Assembly: GCA_964200185.2 (NCBI GenBank)
Contig: CAXNAD020000288.1
Span: 1-22,338 of the forward strand
Length of the DNA stretch: 22,338 nt
Origin: Choristocarpus tenellus KU-1152
Taxonomy: Eukaryota > Phaeophyceae
Direction of reading: 5' to 3'
The position numbers and the translations under genes are program-made. Below, in pieces: positions 1 to 9,286 of the stretch (position 1 is its first letter; each line of letters begins with the position of its first letter). The notes under the pieces were generated by a model. It was not told the DNA's origin, made no database searches, and saw only the letters and a program-made list of their open reading frames with translations.

Positions 1-163
1 GCCACGCTTAGGTTTTTATGCATGGCACATGCGGGGGGGGGGGGGGGGGACATGTTCATATGTATTGATACTAGTTAAAAACAAAAGGGGAATGGTGTGT
101 AACCATGACAATTTAAAACGCGAAAGCAACCTTCTGTTGTCCAGATAGCTAGAAGTATCTCAC

Positions 164-3100
164 CCTTGTCTTCAAGACGTCGAAGGGGGTTGTCAACCCA
201 CTGGCACAAGCCCCTGCCAAAGCCCCTGCCAGCAGATACTTGGGAGAGTTTGACACTAGGGTGGCTGGCCCAAGCAACCTGATTGGACAGACACAAGATG
301 AGGTCGTGTATGAGATCTGAATACTTAACCCAACCTCATCGAGATTGGGGGGACCTCAAGGGGTGACGGCATAACATGTTATGAAAATGGTGGACTGTTT
401 TGTTCTCTTGTTTATAACTCAAATCCAATCCAAACCCAGAATTAGGACAAGCTCATGACTGGAATTTTTGTCCAGGATACTTTTTTTGGTGCCCTATGCC
501 ACCATACAAAATGTACCACATAGATACGCTGTGTCGTGGTATACCTTCTATGTCGCTCAATTCTCACCCATGATAACATCCGCACTATCACTACCAAAAA
601 GTACTACACTGTGCCATAGCATCTTGACAGAGCTAGTAGTAGTCAAGTGGATACAATTTTGCAAACACATACGCAACAGTCGCAGTGACCCTAAAACAGA
701 CCCTCTCCACCTCACAAGTACGTGCATCAAAATGACCAGTTTGTTCACATCAAACTAAAAAGAAGCAGTACTGTCAGAAAGCAGAAGACTGCACCTCACC
801 CACTTCCCAACACCTTTGCACTCACAGCTTCAGCTCCTCGTATAGAGAAAAGCGGATAACTGCACTGGGAACATTCCTTGAAAGCGTAGCCCAGTAGCCT
901 CGGTATAACCCACAGAGGCCTTCCTTCCGGAGAGTCTCCCTCACGAGCGATACCGCCCCCACACTGATCCCATCCATACCTTGGGAGGCCTGCTCCATTC
1001 CACAACAACGTAGCAAATGCGAGTGATGTATAAAAAGGAGGGGATGTGGACGTCGCAGATTGAATGCACCCTTGTGGTTCAATGTGAGCAACGCTCAATT
1101 CTTCTTGTGTAAATTTGAAAATGGCACTTTTCAAATTTATCTCACCCTTCCTCCCAACTTTAGGACTATTTCTGTTGGCGTCACTACTACAGAGTAGTAC
1201 ACAACGCAGCTTACAGTGTCATAACTACAGTGAGCCATTATTACTCGTTGGGGTTAGTGTTGATTGAGCAATGTTTTGTAGTTATGATGTCATGATATCG
1301 CCCTGTTCATTGTTTCATATTCCTGGGGGGTGCTGTTGCAGATGAGTGAAACAAAGTATGGAGTCATCTTTTTCCTCCAGTAGCATGGTCGGGACACTGC
1401 CACAGCTGGGGATGGTAAGTTTTCTCAAGCATGATGGAGTGAAGGGGGAGGGCAACATGATCAAAGCATACATATTGAAAGTTCTCTGACAAGTCCACTA
1501 GATCGCCAACACCTAGAAGACAGTATCAAACAGAGAGAGGCTCATCTTACTATCCATCTAGACTACACAGTTTATCTGGGACCAACTATTTCCATAAGAA
1601 GTGCAACTACAGAGTTAATACTACTCAAAACACAGTGCATACTTCACCACGGTAAGGGTTTGGCACAGCAGTCCCCATCTAAGAGTCTCACACAGCGTTA
1701 CACTAGTTGAGTTGTTGGTCCATTAGAGTACAGGGGTCCACAAACCTCGCTAGAACAGTGTACAGCAAGAAACAGTCAATTCCTATCACTCTTACACCAA
1801 TCAGTTGTCACTAATTCCTCAGCAGTTTATGCTATCAATATGGATACTACCGGAAACAAATCGTTCATCATAGAAGTAGGGATGGACACATTTTTATCAC
1901 CCTTCTAAATAAACGTTTGACAATGCTGCTCAAACTTGCAGGTTTAAAATGCTGCCAAAGGTGCACACCTCGGAAAACATAACACTCACCTACCACCCCT
2001 TAATGTTTTGGCATCCTATTACATAGTACACAGTTAGGCAGTGTCTCAACAATGGTGGTACAGACCAAGTTGGCTCAAATGCTTGCCAAACAAGAAATGT
2101 TACATATATAAACAAATGTCCATCAAGAGTCGCCCAGGTCAATCAACCTTACAGAGCAAATGGACCTGTGCATTAAATGGACAACTAACATCACAAGCAA
2201 GAACATCAGATGTATCTATGTAAAATAAACATACTCCTTTCTGCATTAATTCTCTTTCTTCTGCTCTGATTTTTTTTCTTCCATCTCTCACTTCCTCCAC
2301 CCAAAAAATTAAAAGGACAAATGTGTGAAAGAATAATAACACAGAATAATAACACAGGAGTGGGCCGATTAACTGAATAATAAGTGAGAAAACAGAACCA
2401 AGCGCTGTTCAACATCTACTAATAATGCAGCGCTCAATCCCTCCCCAATTGCCCAATTCCTTCCGTTGCCTTTATCCATGACAAGCGGCTGCCATATCAT
2501 ACAGCTCTTGTTGCCCTCTCACATCAGACTCCTCAGAAGATTCCATAGATATGTACCTTAGAATCAACCTTTCTAACCTCAACTAAGGCTCTGACCAAGA
2601 TTGACAAATTACTTCAAACCAGTGCATTTAGAAGCAATTACCTCTTCTAATATTCATACCACAGTTTTTAATAAGGTACAACATGTTCTCGCAATTAATC
2701 AATGCCAAAAATAACAACAATCACAACATGTGAATGATACTGTTACCTCCCCATCCAAACCTATCACATCTAACAAAAGTCACACGCACCTGTAGGGTCT
2801 GCTTCACAAACTCCTTGGGTACAAACACCAGACTGCTTGCTGCATTTCCACAAGCCGCTGACACAACATGCACAGCTGCCCTAGCTCCCAAAGGCAAGAC
2901 CGCTCTACCATGTCCTCCCACTGCTGATTCCTCTCCTGCCCCTGTCTCCTTCTGAACCCTTCTCCCCCCCACCTCCCCCAGGCCTCCCCTCTCCGTCCTG
3001 TCAGTTTCTGACCTGCTGACTGCTTGCTGTGCCCTGGCAGCAACCAAGTGCATTAGTCGTGTCTTGACAGCCTCGTATGTCCCAAAGTATAGGGCACTTG

Positions 3101-6100
3101 AGGGCATAGCACCCAACACAGCTGTTGGGAGACCGGTATAAACAGACTTGGGCCCATGGGTGCTGCCAAGGGTGGGGAGGGGGGGTAACTATAGAGCATT
3201 AGATGGTGGGAAGCATGACATGGTAACTTACCAATGGGATTATCGTATGTTAGATGCGGGGAAATGTATGGTTGGAGGGGTTATACAGTAACATTGTCTT
3301 GTATAGCCCGTATGATATGGTATGCCCTATGGTGGAAGCAGCAGGGGGCTGCCCATTACAGTAGAGGTGAAACAAAAGTCATTGGTACAACCTTATGTGA
3401 TTGAGAGGCAAGGCTGACCCAAACCCAGATTGTCCTAAAATCTCCAATAGTGGAGGACAGGAAGGCTGTGTAGAAAGCAAACATTGACAGGGACCATGTG
3501 GGTTTTAAGAGATTGCACAGGAGCAGGTGATAGAACGCATACAAACATATATTTGTTCTGATGGAAGAGTTTTACCGCGCACTCTTGCATTACTTTCTAT
3601 TACACACCAAAAATCAAGCATCAAAATTCCCAATCACTGAGCACTCACTAAAGTAAACGCCGTGCTTGAGTCTCTCTCCATCTTCAAATATACAAATAGC
3701 CAACAAAACACTCAAGCCGCCAGAAATATCTCAGAAATATCTCAGAAATATCTCAGAAATATCTCAGGAGGACGCGATCACAAAACAATTCACTTAACAA
3801 AACAATTCCCCCTCTGGAACCAAGACACACACCGACCCTAACCCTTGTGCCAACTCTCCTCCCGAGAAAACCTATTGCAACATGGCCGTTCCTGATAACA
3901 GCCCCACAAGATCAAAATATACAGCGGTCGACTCGAACGCACTAAATAGCAAAATACAGATCGCATACACCTATACATATGTATGCACGCATCACAGCCC
4001 TCACAGTCCCACAGTGTCCTTTCTTCCTCACCGAAAGATGTGTGTCACTGCATCCAGCGTTCCTTTGAACTTGTGAGGGTTGGACTGGCGGAGTGTCTTG
4101 GCGGTGTCAAGGGGGAAAAGTGCCACTGGACAAATCATTTGTTCACATACACAAGCAAGCACACAATATTTCGGCGTTGAGGTAGGAGGAAGGAGGGGCA
4201 GACACAGGGAACAGGTTTGGAGACTGCTGGGGGCTGAGGCACAAAGAGCACTCAACGATGCTGTACAAGAAGGGACACATTGTAGTAGTTATGTAGCTGT
4301 GATCTGGCTGAGAGAGGAAAGATACAAGAGAAAAACCAGAACAAGGAGTCTGGCCAGGTGTATGCATGCATGTGTGGAAAGGGGTGCCCACACTATAAGC
4401 AGCATGTTGGCAGTTATCATTTTCTGTGTAAACCAAATGGTAAGGAATAACATGCACCTCTCCAATTTATGTAACTAGTGTTATATGTATAAATAAAAAC
4501 AGCAGGTTTGGAGACCAAAAACGTGTCACAGGGAAACGAGCAAACTTGGTTGTTTCTAACAATAAATCATAAGCACAAACATAATGTGGATCTGATGCAT
4601 AGGTGCTGACAGCAGAGCAGTAAGCCTGAAGTCTTCTACTGCTGTGTAAACCTTCAAGCCTACCACCATATTAATGACTTGATAAACCTGCTACTATGAG
4701 CAACATATCACTCTTCCCTAATCCAACCACTCAAAGCAGACCACTCCAGCCATCTTACCAAGGGCATCAATCATGTGCCCCAACTGGCATCAGTTTATTG
4801 CATTTCATAAAACTTGTCTCAACAATTAAGCATCTCTCACTACCTTTTCCCACAACCTACAAACTCTACCTCACACCCAATACATGCATCAAACCTCTTT
4901 ATGACGGTCTCTGATATGATACAGATAACGTCCACTGTCCGTGTTTACTGTGTTACCTCTATCTTACATCAAAACATTCCTTGGCAGCCTTGCAACACAG
5001 ATGCCCAAGGGGAAGGAAAAAGGTTCCAGTAATCCTTCCACTTTTTCTTCAAGGCACATTACAAAATCTACGCTTCTTTGGGAATCAAAAGAAACAAGGA
5101 GCATAACCATCACCCACACTTCAGCCCCCTCACCTTTGGTGTGCTGCTCAGGTACAAGATAAAGGTTTTTTACGAGAAGCGTATGAATTAGACCTCCAGT
5201 ATTTAGGCAGGGGATAGATCAATAATGGAATGACCGACTATACGTTTGTCATACATACCACATACGCAAGAATTACGACCATGTGATTGAACAAAACACC
5301 AGTACATACACCTATCATTGGGACAGTCATGGAATGGTCTCTGCCCGCATCACACAGAGTGGATTCTCATTCCCAGTCCCACGGCGGAAAATTCTCCTCC
5401 CTCTCCCTTGCTATGTCAAAACGCTTAATCTTCATTTGCATTGCATGTTCGGTCGGTTGTGGAAATTCCTCAACCTGTCGCCACTGCTCCTGCCAGAGCT
5501 CCTGCCAGCGCCATCTTGACATCCCTGAAGATGTTCTCACCATCGCTGTCTTTATTCTGCAGTACCATGTGTACCGGGACAGAACAGAAACTGGAAGTTG
5601 AAGGGTAAGCGAGTAGTATTTTCTTGCGAGGATGGGGTAGGGTTGAGAGGGACAGGCACACGAAGAACCTTTGTCTCTGCTCTTGGGACGGGAGAAGCAA
5701 AAACTGCATTGCTGGAGGATAAGAATTTCTGAACCAAGAGACTTTCCTGTAACTTTGGTGTCGATCTTGAGAGTGCTCACTTTCGTCACTGTGAATACGC
5801 CCCAAAAGGAGTCTTGTACAACGTTGCCTTCAACAGAGGAGCTGGCAAGACGTGCTAAGGTCTGTCAGGCTCACCTTTGGCGACGAAGTTAATGCAACAA
5901 GCGCCTTTCGAGTACTCCGCTTCCCTTGTAATCCTCTGGAGTTCAACCTTGTGCAAATATCACGCACGCATCCGCCCACCTCAAGTCGAGCGTACCCTTC
6001 CAACCTATCCGCGAAAGTTGGGACGGTTGTTGCCAGGATTACAAGAGGAATGGCAAACCACGACCGCCAATACCTTGTATGCACTCGGGTAGAGTGCATG

Positions 6101-6141
6101 GACACGCTTGAGTCTCCTGTAGACCCATGGTGTCCGCCCAT
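164..6141 (-). CDS. Mitochondrial carrier family (SLC25) transporter, SAM-carrier / mitoferrin-like type; six exons, 3' end outside window
   Basis: Exons on the minus strand are 6141-5875, 5556-5475, 4125-4032, 3162-2790, 989-826 and 278-164. All introns are GT-AG and every splice phase matches (0, 1, 2, 0, 2), giving 365 residues before a donor at 163. Three carrier repeats are visible. Repeat 1 has ALAGALAGAV (residues 105-114), FPLDTAKT (120-127) and a GAMPSSALYFGTYEAVK segment. Repeat 2 has GNAASSLVFVPKEFVKQ and GLYRGYWATLSRNVPSAV. Repeat 3 has LLAGALAGACASGLTTPFDVLKTR-type sequence at the end. All three PX[DE]XX[KR] signatures are intact (P121/D123/K126, P263/E265/K268, P358/D360/K363). 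The family moves small solutes across organelle inner membranes through six helices. Repeat-2 wording resembles S-adenosylmethionine carriers and plant plastid mitoferrin-like proteins, so the substrate is open. The last helix pair, about 60 residues, lies left of position 120 and outside the window. A Gly/Glu/Arg-rich loop of about 60 residues separates repeats 1 and 2. Confidence 0.88.
279..825 (-). other. Carrier intron 5
   Basis: Bounded by a consensus donor (CT|GTGAGT) at 825 and an acceptor (CCAATCAG) ending at 279. It splits a Leu codon (CT+G). Nothing else recognised inside; the short open frames at 468-758 and 557-748 have no family features. Confidence 0.8.
990..2789 (-). other. Carrier intron 4 (1.8 kb)
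   Basis: Donor CAG|GTGCGT at 2789 and acceptor GGAGCAG ending at 990, phase 0. Holds a small imperfect inverted pair around CATAACTAC (about 1219) and GTAGTTATG (about 1276). No coding sequence or known element recognised in the remainder. Confidence 0.75.
3163..4031 (-). other. Carrier intron 3
   Basis: Donor CG|GTGAGG at 4031 and acceptor CTTGGCAG ending at 3163. Contains the 11-bp tandem array listed separately; nothing else recognised. Confidence 0.78.
3721..3764. repeat. Four tandem copies of an 11-bp unit (CAGAAATATCT)
   Basis: Four exact copies head to tail, 44 bp, inside carrier intron 3. A fifth partial unit (CAG) follows. Simple minisatellite; no function visible. Confidence 0.95.
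4126..5474 (-). other. Carrier intron 2 (1.35 kb)
   Basis: Donor ACAG|GTTGAG at 5474 and acceptor TTTGTCCAG ending at 4126. It splits the Val codon between AVAT and ALFPLD. The open frames at 4696-5162 and 5283-5601 show no recognisable protein. Nothing else seen. Confidence 0.78.
5557..5874 (-). other. Proposed carrier intron 1
   Basis: Donor AAAG|GTGAGC at 5874 and acceptor ACTGCAG ending at 5557, phase 0. Depends on the presequence exon being real. No other feature seen. Confidence 0.5.
5875..6141 (-). CDS. Proposed first exon of the carrier: N-terminal targeting presequence (89 residues)
   Basis: The open frame starts at the first ATG after an in-frame TAG seven codons upstream, and ends at a strong donor (CCAAAG|GTGAGC) in phase 0. 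That matches the phase-0 acceptor (CTGCAG|AATAAAG) of the next carrier exon 318 bp away. The peptide has a basic start (HTRYWRS), a hydrophobic stretch (WFAIPLVILATTV), a small-residue PTFA site, then a basic Ser/Arg-rich tail (LNSRGLQGKRSTRK). This looks like a signal peptide followed by a transit-like region. There is no conserved domain, so the exon rests on splice signals and composition only. The alternative is a start at the ATG at 5568-5566, inside the intron assigned here, reading through into exon 2 as MVLQNKDSDGEN. An AT-rich TATA-like stretch lies on the minus strand about 80-95 bp upstream of the ATG. Confidence 0.5.
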
Positions 6142-6306
6142 TGATTTGAGCTGTATTGTCTAGGCGTTGTTTCAAGGGTTGTGGTATTTGGATTCCAAAT
6201 CCTGTTTAATGATGAACATACTATATACTATAATACTATTATTCTATGCCACCAATGTTCGGAAATGTAGTACTGATTTGGACATTTTTTGGTGCATATC
6301 ACATTA

Positions 6307-6742
6307 GAGCGTTTGCGCAAAATGAAATTCATTTTGGTTTTTGGATTATCGGCAGTAAGAAAATGTATTACGAAAATCAGTGTGCGCAAAATGAAATTGA
6401 CTATCAAAAAGAAAAAATGCAAAATACAAGAAAAGCCACCCAAAGGCTCCATGGGCATACATCTCTGAGGTCATGGTGTTCACTCCAGGAGAAGAATGTC
6501 TAGGGAAGGGTCGAAATAGACGGAAGGTAACACGGGCTATAGCAGACTGCTCTTTCGTCACCAGGCGCTCACTAACTGTGTTTAAAATGGTTTGAATTTG
6601 TGCATCACCTTCGGGTGGCGTGTCTTGTTTTTTGCATTTTTTCTTTTTGATAGTGAATTTCATTTTGCGCACACTGATTTTCGTAATACATTTTCTTATT
6701 GCCGATAGACCAAAAACCAAAATGAAGTTCCTTTTGACACTC
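6307..6742. mobile_element. Foldback MITE with about 115-120 bp terminal inverted repeats, TA-flanked
   Basis: The arm at 6307-6433 is nearly the reverse complement of the arm at 6628-6742. A shared core of more than 60 bp covers ATTTTGGTTTTTGG through ATCAAAAAGAAAAAATGCAA, with few mismatches. Both outer ends begin GAG(C/T)GT and are bordered by TA (6305-6306 and 6743-6744), the target used by Tc1/mariner-type transposases. The roughly 190-bp centre has no transposase. The 15-mer GCGCAAAATGAAATT occurs twice in the left arm. This is a non-autonomous element that would form a long hairpin as single strand. The outermost 15 bp differ between arms, so the exact termini are slightly uncertain. 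Confidence 0.85.
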
Positions 6743-6787
6743 TATTGTTAAAAGGAAAAACACTGGGAGATTGTTGTGTTGTAAATT

Positions 6788-7690
6788 TCATATTCATATA
6801 AAATATATTTGAGGAGGTACCCTACCATTTGACACCTACTTTTAACCTTGTCAAATTGTTATAGTAGTAGTGTTGGTTTCCCCATCCCTCTTCTCGCATC
6901 TACAAATAAATGCCACATGTTTTAATGATAGATTCATGTATATTATACCTTCACGGTGGAAAGTTTTTTGCAAGCAAGCGGAACATTTCCTAGATGAGCC
7001 AGCTACACGGGCGGTAGGGGGGAGAGGAACTGGAGGCTATAGCAGAAAAGGAGCCGTCAAATCCTGCCTATGCCAGATAGTCTCAGTCACAACACTAGTA
7101 GCCCTATCTAGACGGGCCATGCGTACTAAGCTGCAGTCACCAGGGAGATGGGCAAGGAGGGGTTAGATTCTTGGGGTGCTTCCCTAGCTCCTCAGCCTGG
7201 GGTGAGGAATAGATTTGAGACACAGGAAGGCAATAGTACAACAGAGATAGTAGTAAAATAGGAAATAGATCAACATTTTTCACTTTTGTGACAACCGTCA
7301 CTTTTTTTAGGGATTTTTCAGACATGCGCATAGTTCTCATTAGTTTTTCCCCTGACAAATCTGCAAAATGTCAGAGGGCATAATAATATAATATACATCA
7401 TTAACCTTTTTGACATTTTGTAGACATGTCAGGGAAAACGTCAGCCCAATATTACAAGGACCACTGTAAAAGTAACAGGTGTCGTAAATGGGAAAGATAT
7501 ATCTAAAATATATTTACTATTTGAATACCAGCTATACAATAAATATTCCATTAATGCTTGGCAATTACAATGTTACGTGTACATTGCTCCTATACCTCTA
7601 ACCTAGCCTAGCCCTAAATGACTAGGCGAGGAGTTAGGGAAGCATCCCAAGAAACTGACAGGCCCCTACTTGCCCATCTGCTTGATGTCT
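6788..7690. repeat. Overlapping set of imperfect inverted repeats
   Basis: Three pairs are visible by eye: 6788-6846 with 7466-7526 (core AAAATATATTT and a GACACCT..ACTTTTA block); 7145-7198 with 7623-7681 (core GATGGGCAAG and TGCTTCCCTA..CTCCTC); and 7343-7375 with 7408-7440 (core GACAAAT/CTGCAAAATGTC against GACATTTTGTAGACATGTC). The first two pairs interleave instead of nesting, so this looks like successive insertions of related elements in opposite orientation, not one hairpin. Copy A of the unrecognised repeat protein sits inside. Confidence 0.55.
6945..7165 (+). pseudogene. Unrecognised repeat-encoded protein fragment, copy A
   Basis: The frame reads KQAEHFLDEPATRAVGGRG and then YSRKGAVKSCL followed by CQIVSVTTLVALSRRAMR. 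It aligns with copies at 11425 and 13930 over about 60 residues, and the three copies agree better in protein than in DNA. No start codon or complete domain is visible, and stops lie just downstream. I do not recognise the family. It is probably a transposon protein remnant, because three diverged copies occur within 7 kb. Copy A preserves the C-terminal part (VALSRRAMR) best. Confidence 0.5.
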
Positions 7691-8204
7691 ATAGCTTGAA
7701 ATGCATGACATGTCTCTAGAGAGTCACTTATGTCACGGCTGGCACTATCAGATTCTGTCAAAAGCGGGATTTGGCAGCCCCTTTCCTGCTGCTATAACTT
7801 CCCCCCCCCTCTCCCCCCTAATACGTTTTTATCCAACTCATCCAAAAAACTTTCTGCAATATTTATGTATCTCAGTACTTGCTTTAACTGGTTTTTCAAA
7901 CCGATTTCACGGTAGTGAGGAATGTACTTCAATTGGTCGGTTCAAATTTGGCATTCTACAGACATTTGTTTGTTGGTGAGGAATTTGGTAAAATTCATGA
8001 GGTTGGAGTGGATTAGATAAATATTTTTAGTATTTGGAAAATCAACAACAATAAAAAAAAACGTTTCGTGATTTAGCCAATGAAATTTCCCTAAAAACCC
8101 TCATCCTTATCCCATTTTTAAAACATAAAAACGGGTGAGACCTATTGTAGTATGGTTGGTAGTCCAACAAACGTAAACAAAAATAGTGTAATGTGATAAC
8201 TGGC
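7199..8204. other. AT-rich spacer with no gene recognised
   Basis: Contains the right arms of the inverted repeats above and a C-rich tract at 7801-7818. The frame at 7701-7979 has no family features. No other element identified between 7700 and 8204. Confidence 0.5.
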
Positions 8205-8231
8205 AAAGGACCAAGCAAAGGACCAAGCAAA
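8205..8231. repeat. Two tandem copies of a 12-bp unit (AAAGGACCAAGC)
   Basis: Exact copies at 8205-8216 and 8217-8228, followed by a partial third (AAAG), directly before the ATG of the coding-like stretch at 8233. Confidence 0.9.
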
Positions 8232-8232
8232 G

Positions 8233-8890
8233 ATGGAGAGCACCAAGCTGGTGGGTCCTGACGTGCTACCCGTGCGTCTTGGGCGCGTTCTACACATACT
8301 GCACTTAGCCATCCGTGCAGGGTTGGAGACTTCCTTGTTTATGGACAAGATGGGAATGGGAAGTTGGGAGAAGTGGCCCGCCAATCACCTCATGGCCCTG
8401 TCAGGGTTGGTCGGGTATAATACCAGCAATAAGACTTCCTCTTCCGAATGGGTCGAAATGGTAAATTTAGTGAAGAACCAATTCCGAATATGCTGGAAAG
8501 GGAAGTTCATGCGCCCAGCAGAACACAATGGATGGTGATTTGGGACTCAGTATTGCTATTGGAAAGGCGGTGGGGACTGAGCTCACTCAGTGGTTGCTCA
8601 TCAACTTGGACTCAATACACTTCCAGGACTTCTGGAGGATACAAAGTTCGATTCTCTAAAAACGAAAGATGCACAAAGTCGACTGATCACCCAGAGCTTG
8701 ATTTTGTGCCTACTGAGCGGTACAAAGCTGCATGCAGTCGAAATATTCATGGAAGTGGTGAATTCCCGCTGCAAATGTGCCAGTCGGCGAAACCCGTCCC
8801 CCTTACTGCTCAAAAGGCAAAAGAGGAAGAGGCACAGACCCTCCCAAACTGTCAGCAAAAACAAAAACAAGTAGCAGGGGATGGATGTCC
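8233..8890 (+). pseudogene. Broken coding-like region, unknown protein
   Basis: Three plus-strand frames carry protein-like sequence in succession. Frame 1 at 8233-8538 includes RLGRVLHILHLAIRAGLE and SEWVEMVNLVKNQFRICW. A second frame at about 8517-8660 includes GLSIAIGKAVGTELTQWLL and SIHFQDFWRIQSSIL. Frame 1 is open again at 8590-8874, including LITQSLILCLLSGTKLHAVE and a basic tail (LLLKRQKRKRHRPSQ). The handover between frames suggests frameshifts in a decayed gene, or a spliced gene whose junctions I cannot place. No conserved motif is recognised and no function is assigned. Confidence 0.35.
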
Positions 8891-9286
8891 TGTTGGATGA
8901 AGAGTATATGCAGGACCATTAGGTAAGTAACACTACAGGTGTTCCTACATTATGTCCACCTTCAGTCGAGTCCATTGAGCCCAACTCCTGAGCTCTTTCG
9001 TATCTTGTTGACAGTGTGCTCTCTCATTCGATCAAGGGGGTAGTAATTTCAGCTGCTGAGAATTTCAATAAACCTTAGGTCTAGGGGTTCTATGCATTAT
9101 TTATCTTAATTAATGTGTTTCCTAGTTTTGATCGTTGGTTATGAGACCCTCAACCTTTGTGTGTGCTAGCATTTGTGGTAAGTTTGCAGATAAATGCAAT
9201 CTATTTCCGTGCCCCCAAAACTAGTGAAGGACACACAATAAGGCCCACCACACACCTAGATTTACCTCCACAACTCCATCCACCAT
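8891..9286. other. Spacer, nothing firm
   Basis: No gene recognised. AAGGGGGTAGTAA at 9034-9046 resembles the right terminus of the mariner element at 13009, and could be a solo end of a related element. Only about 12 bp match, so this is weak. Confidence 0.35.

Noticed and set aside
4080-4478. 132-codon plus-strand open frame
   Set aside because: It overlaps carrier exon 3 on the opposite strand, where PLDTAK is unmistakable; the plus frame has no recognisable motif.
5830-5874. Extension of the presequence frame through VSLTDLSTSCQLLC to its stop
   Set aside because: A strong GTGAGC donor at 5874 and the phase match to the next exon make this intron sequence.
5852-6163. Plus-strand open frames of 103 and 71 codons
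   Set aside because: They lie antisense to the carrier's proposed first exon, show no family features, and the minus frame has better splice support.
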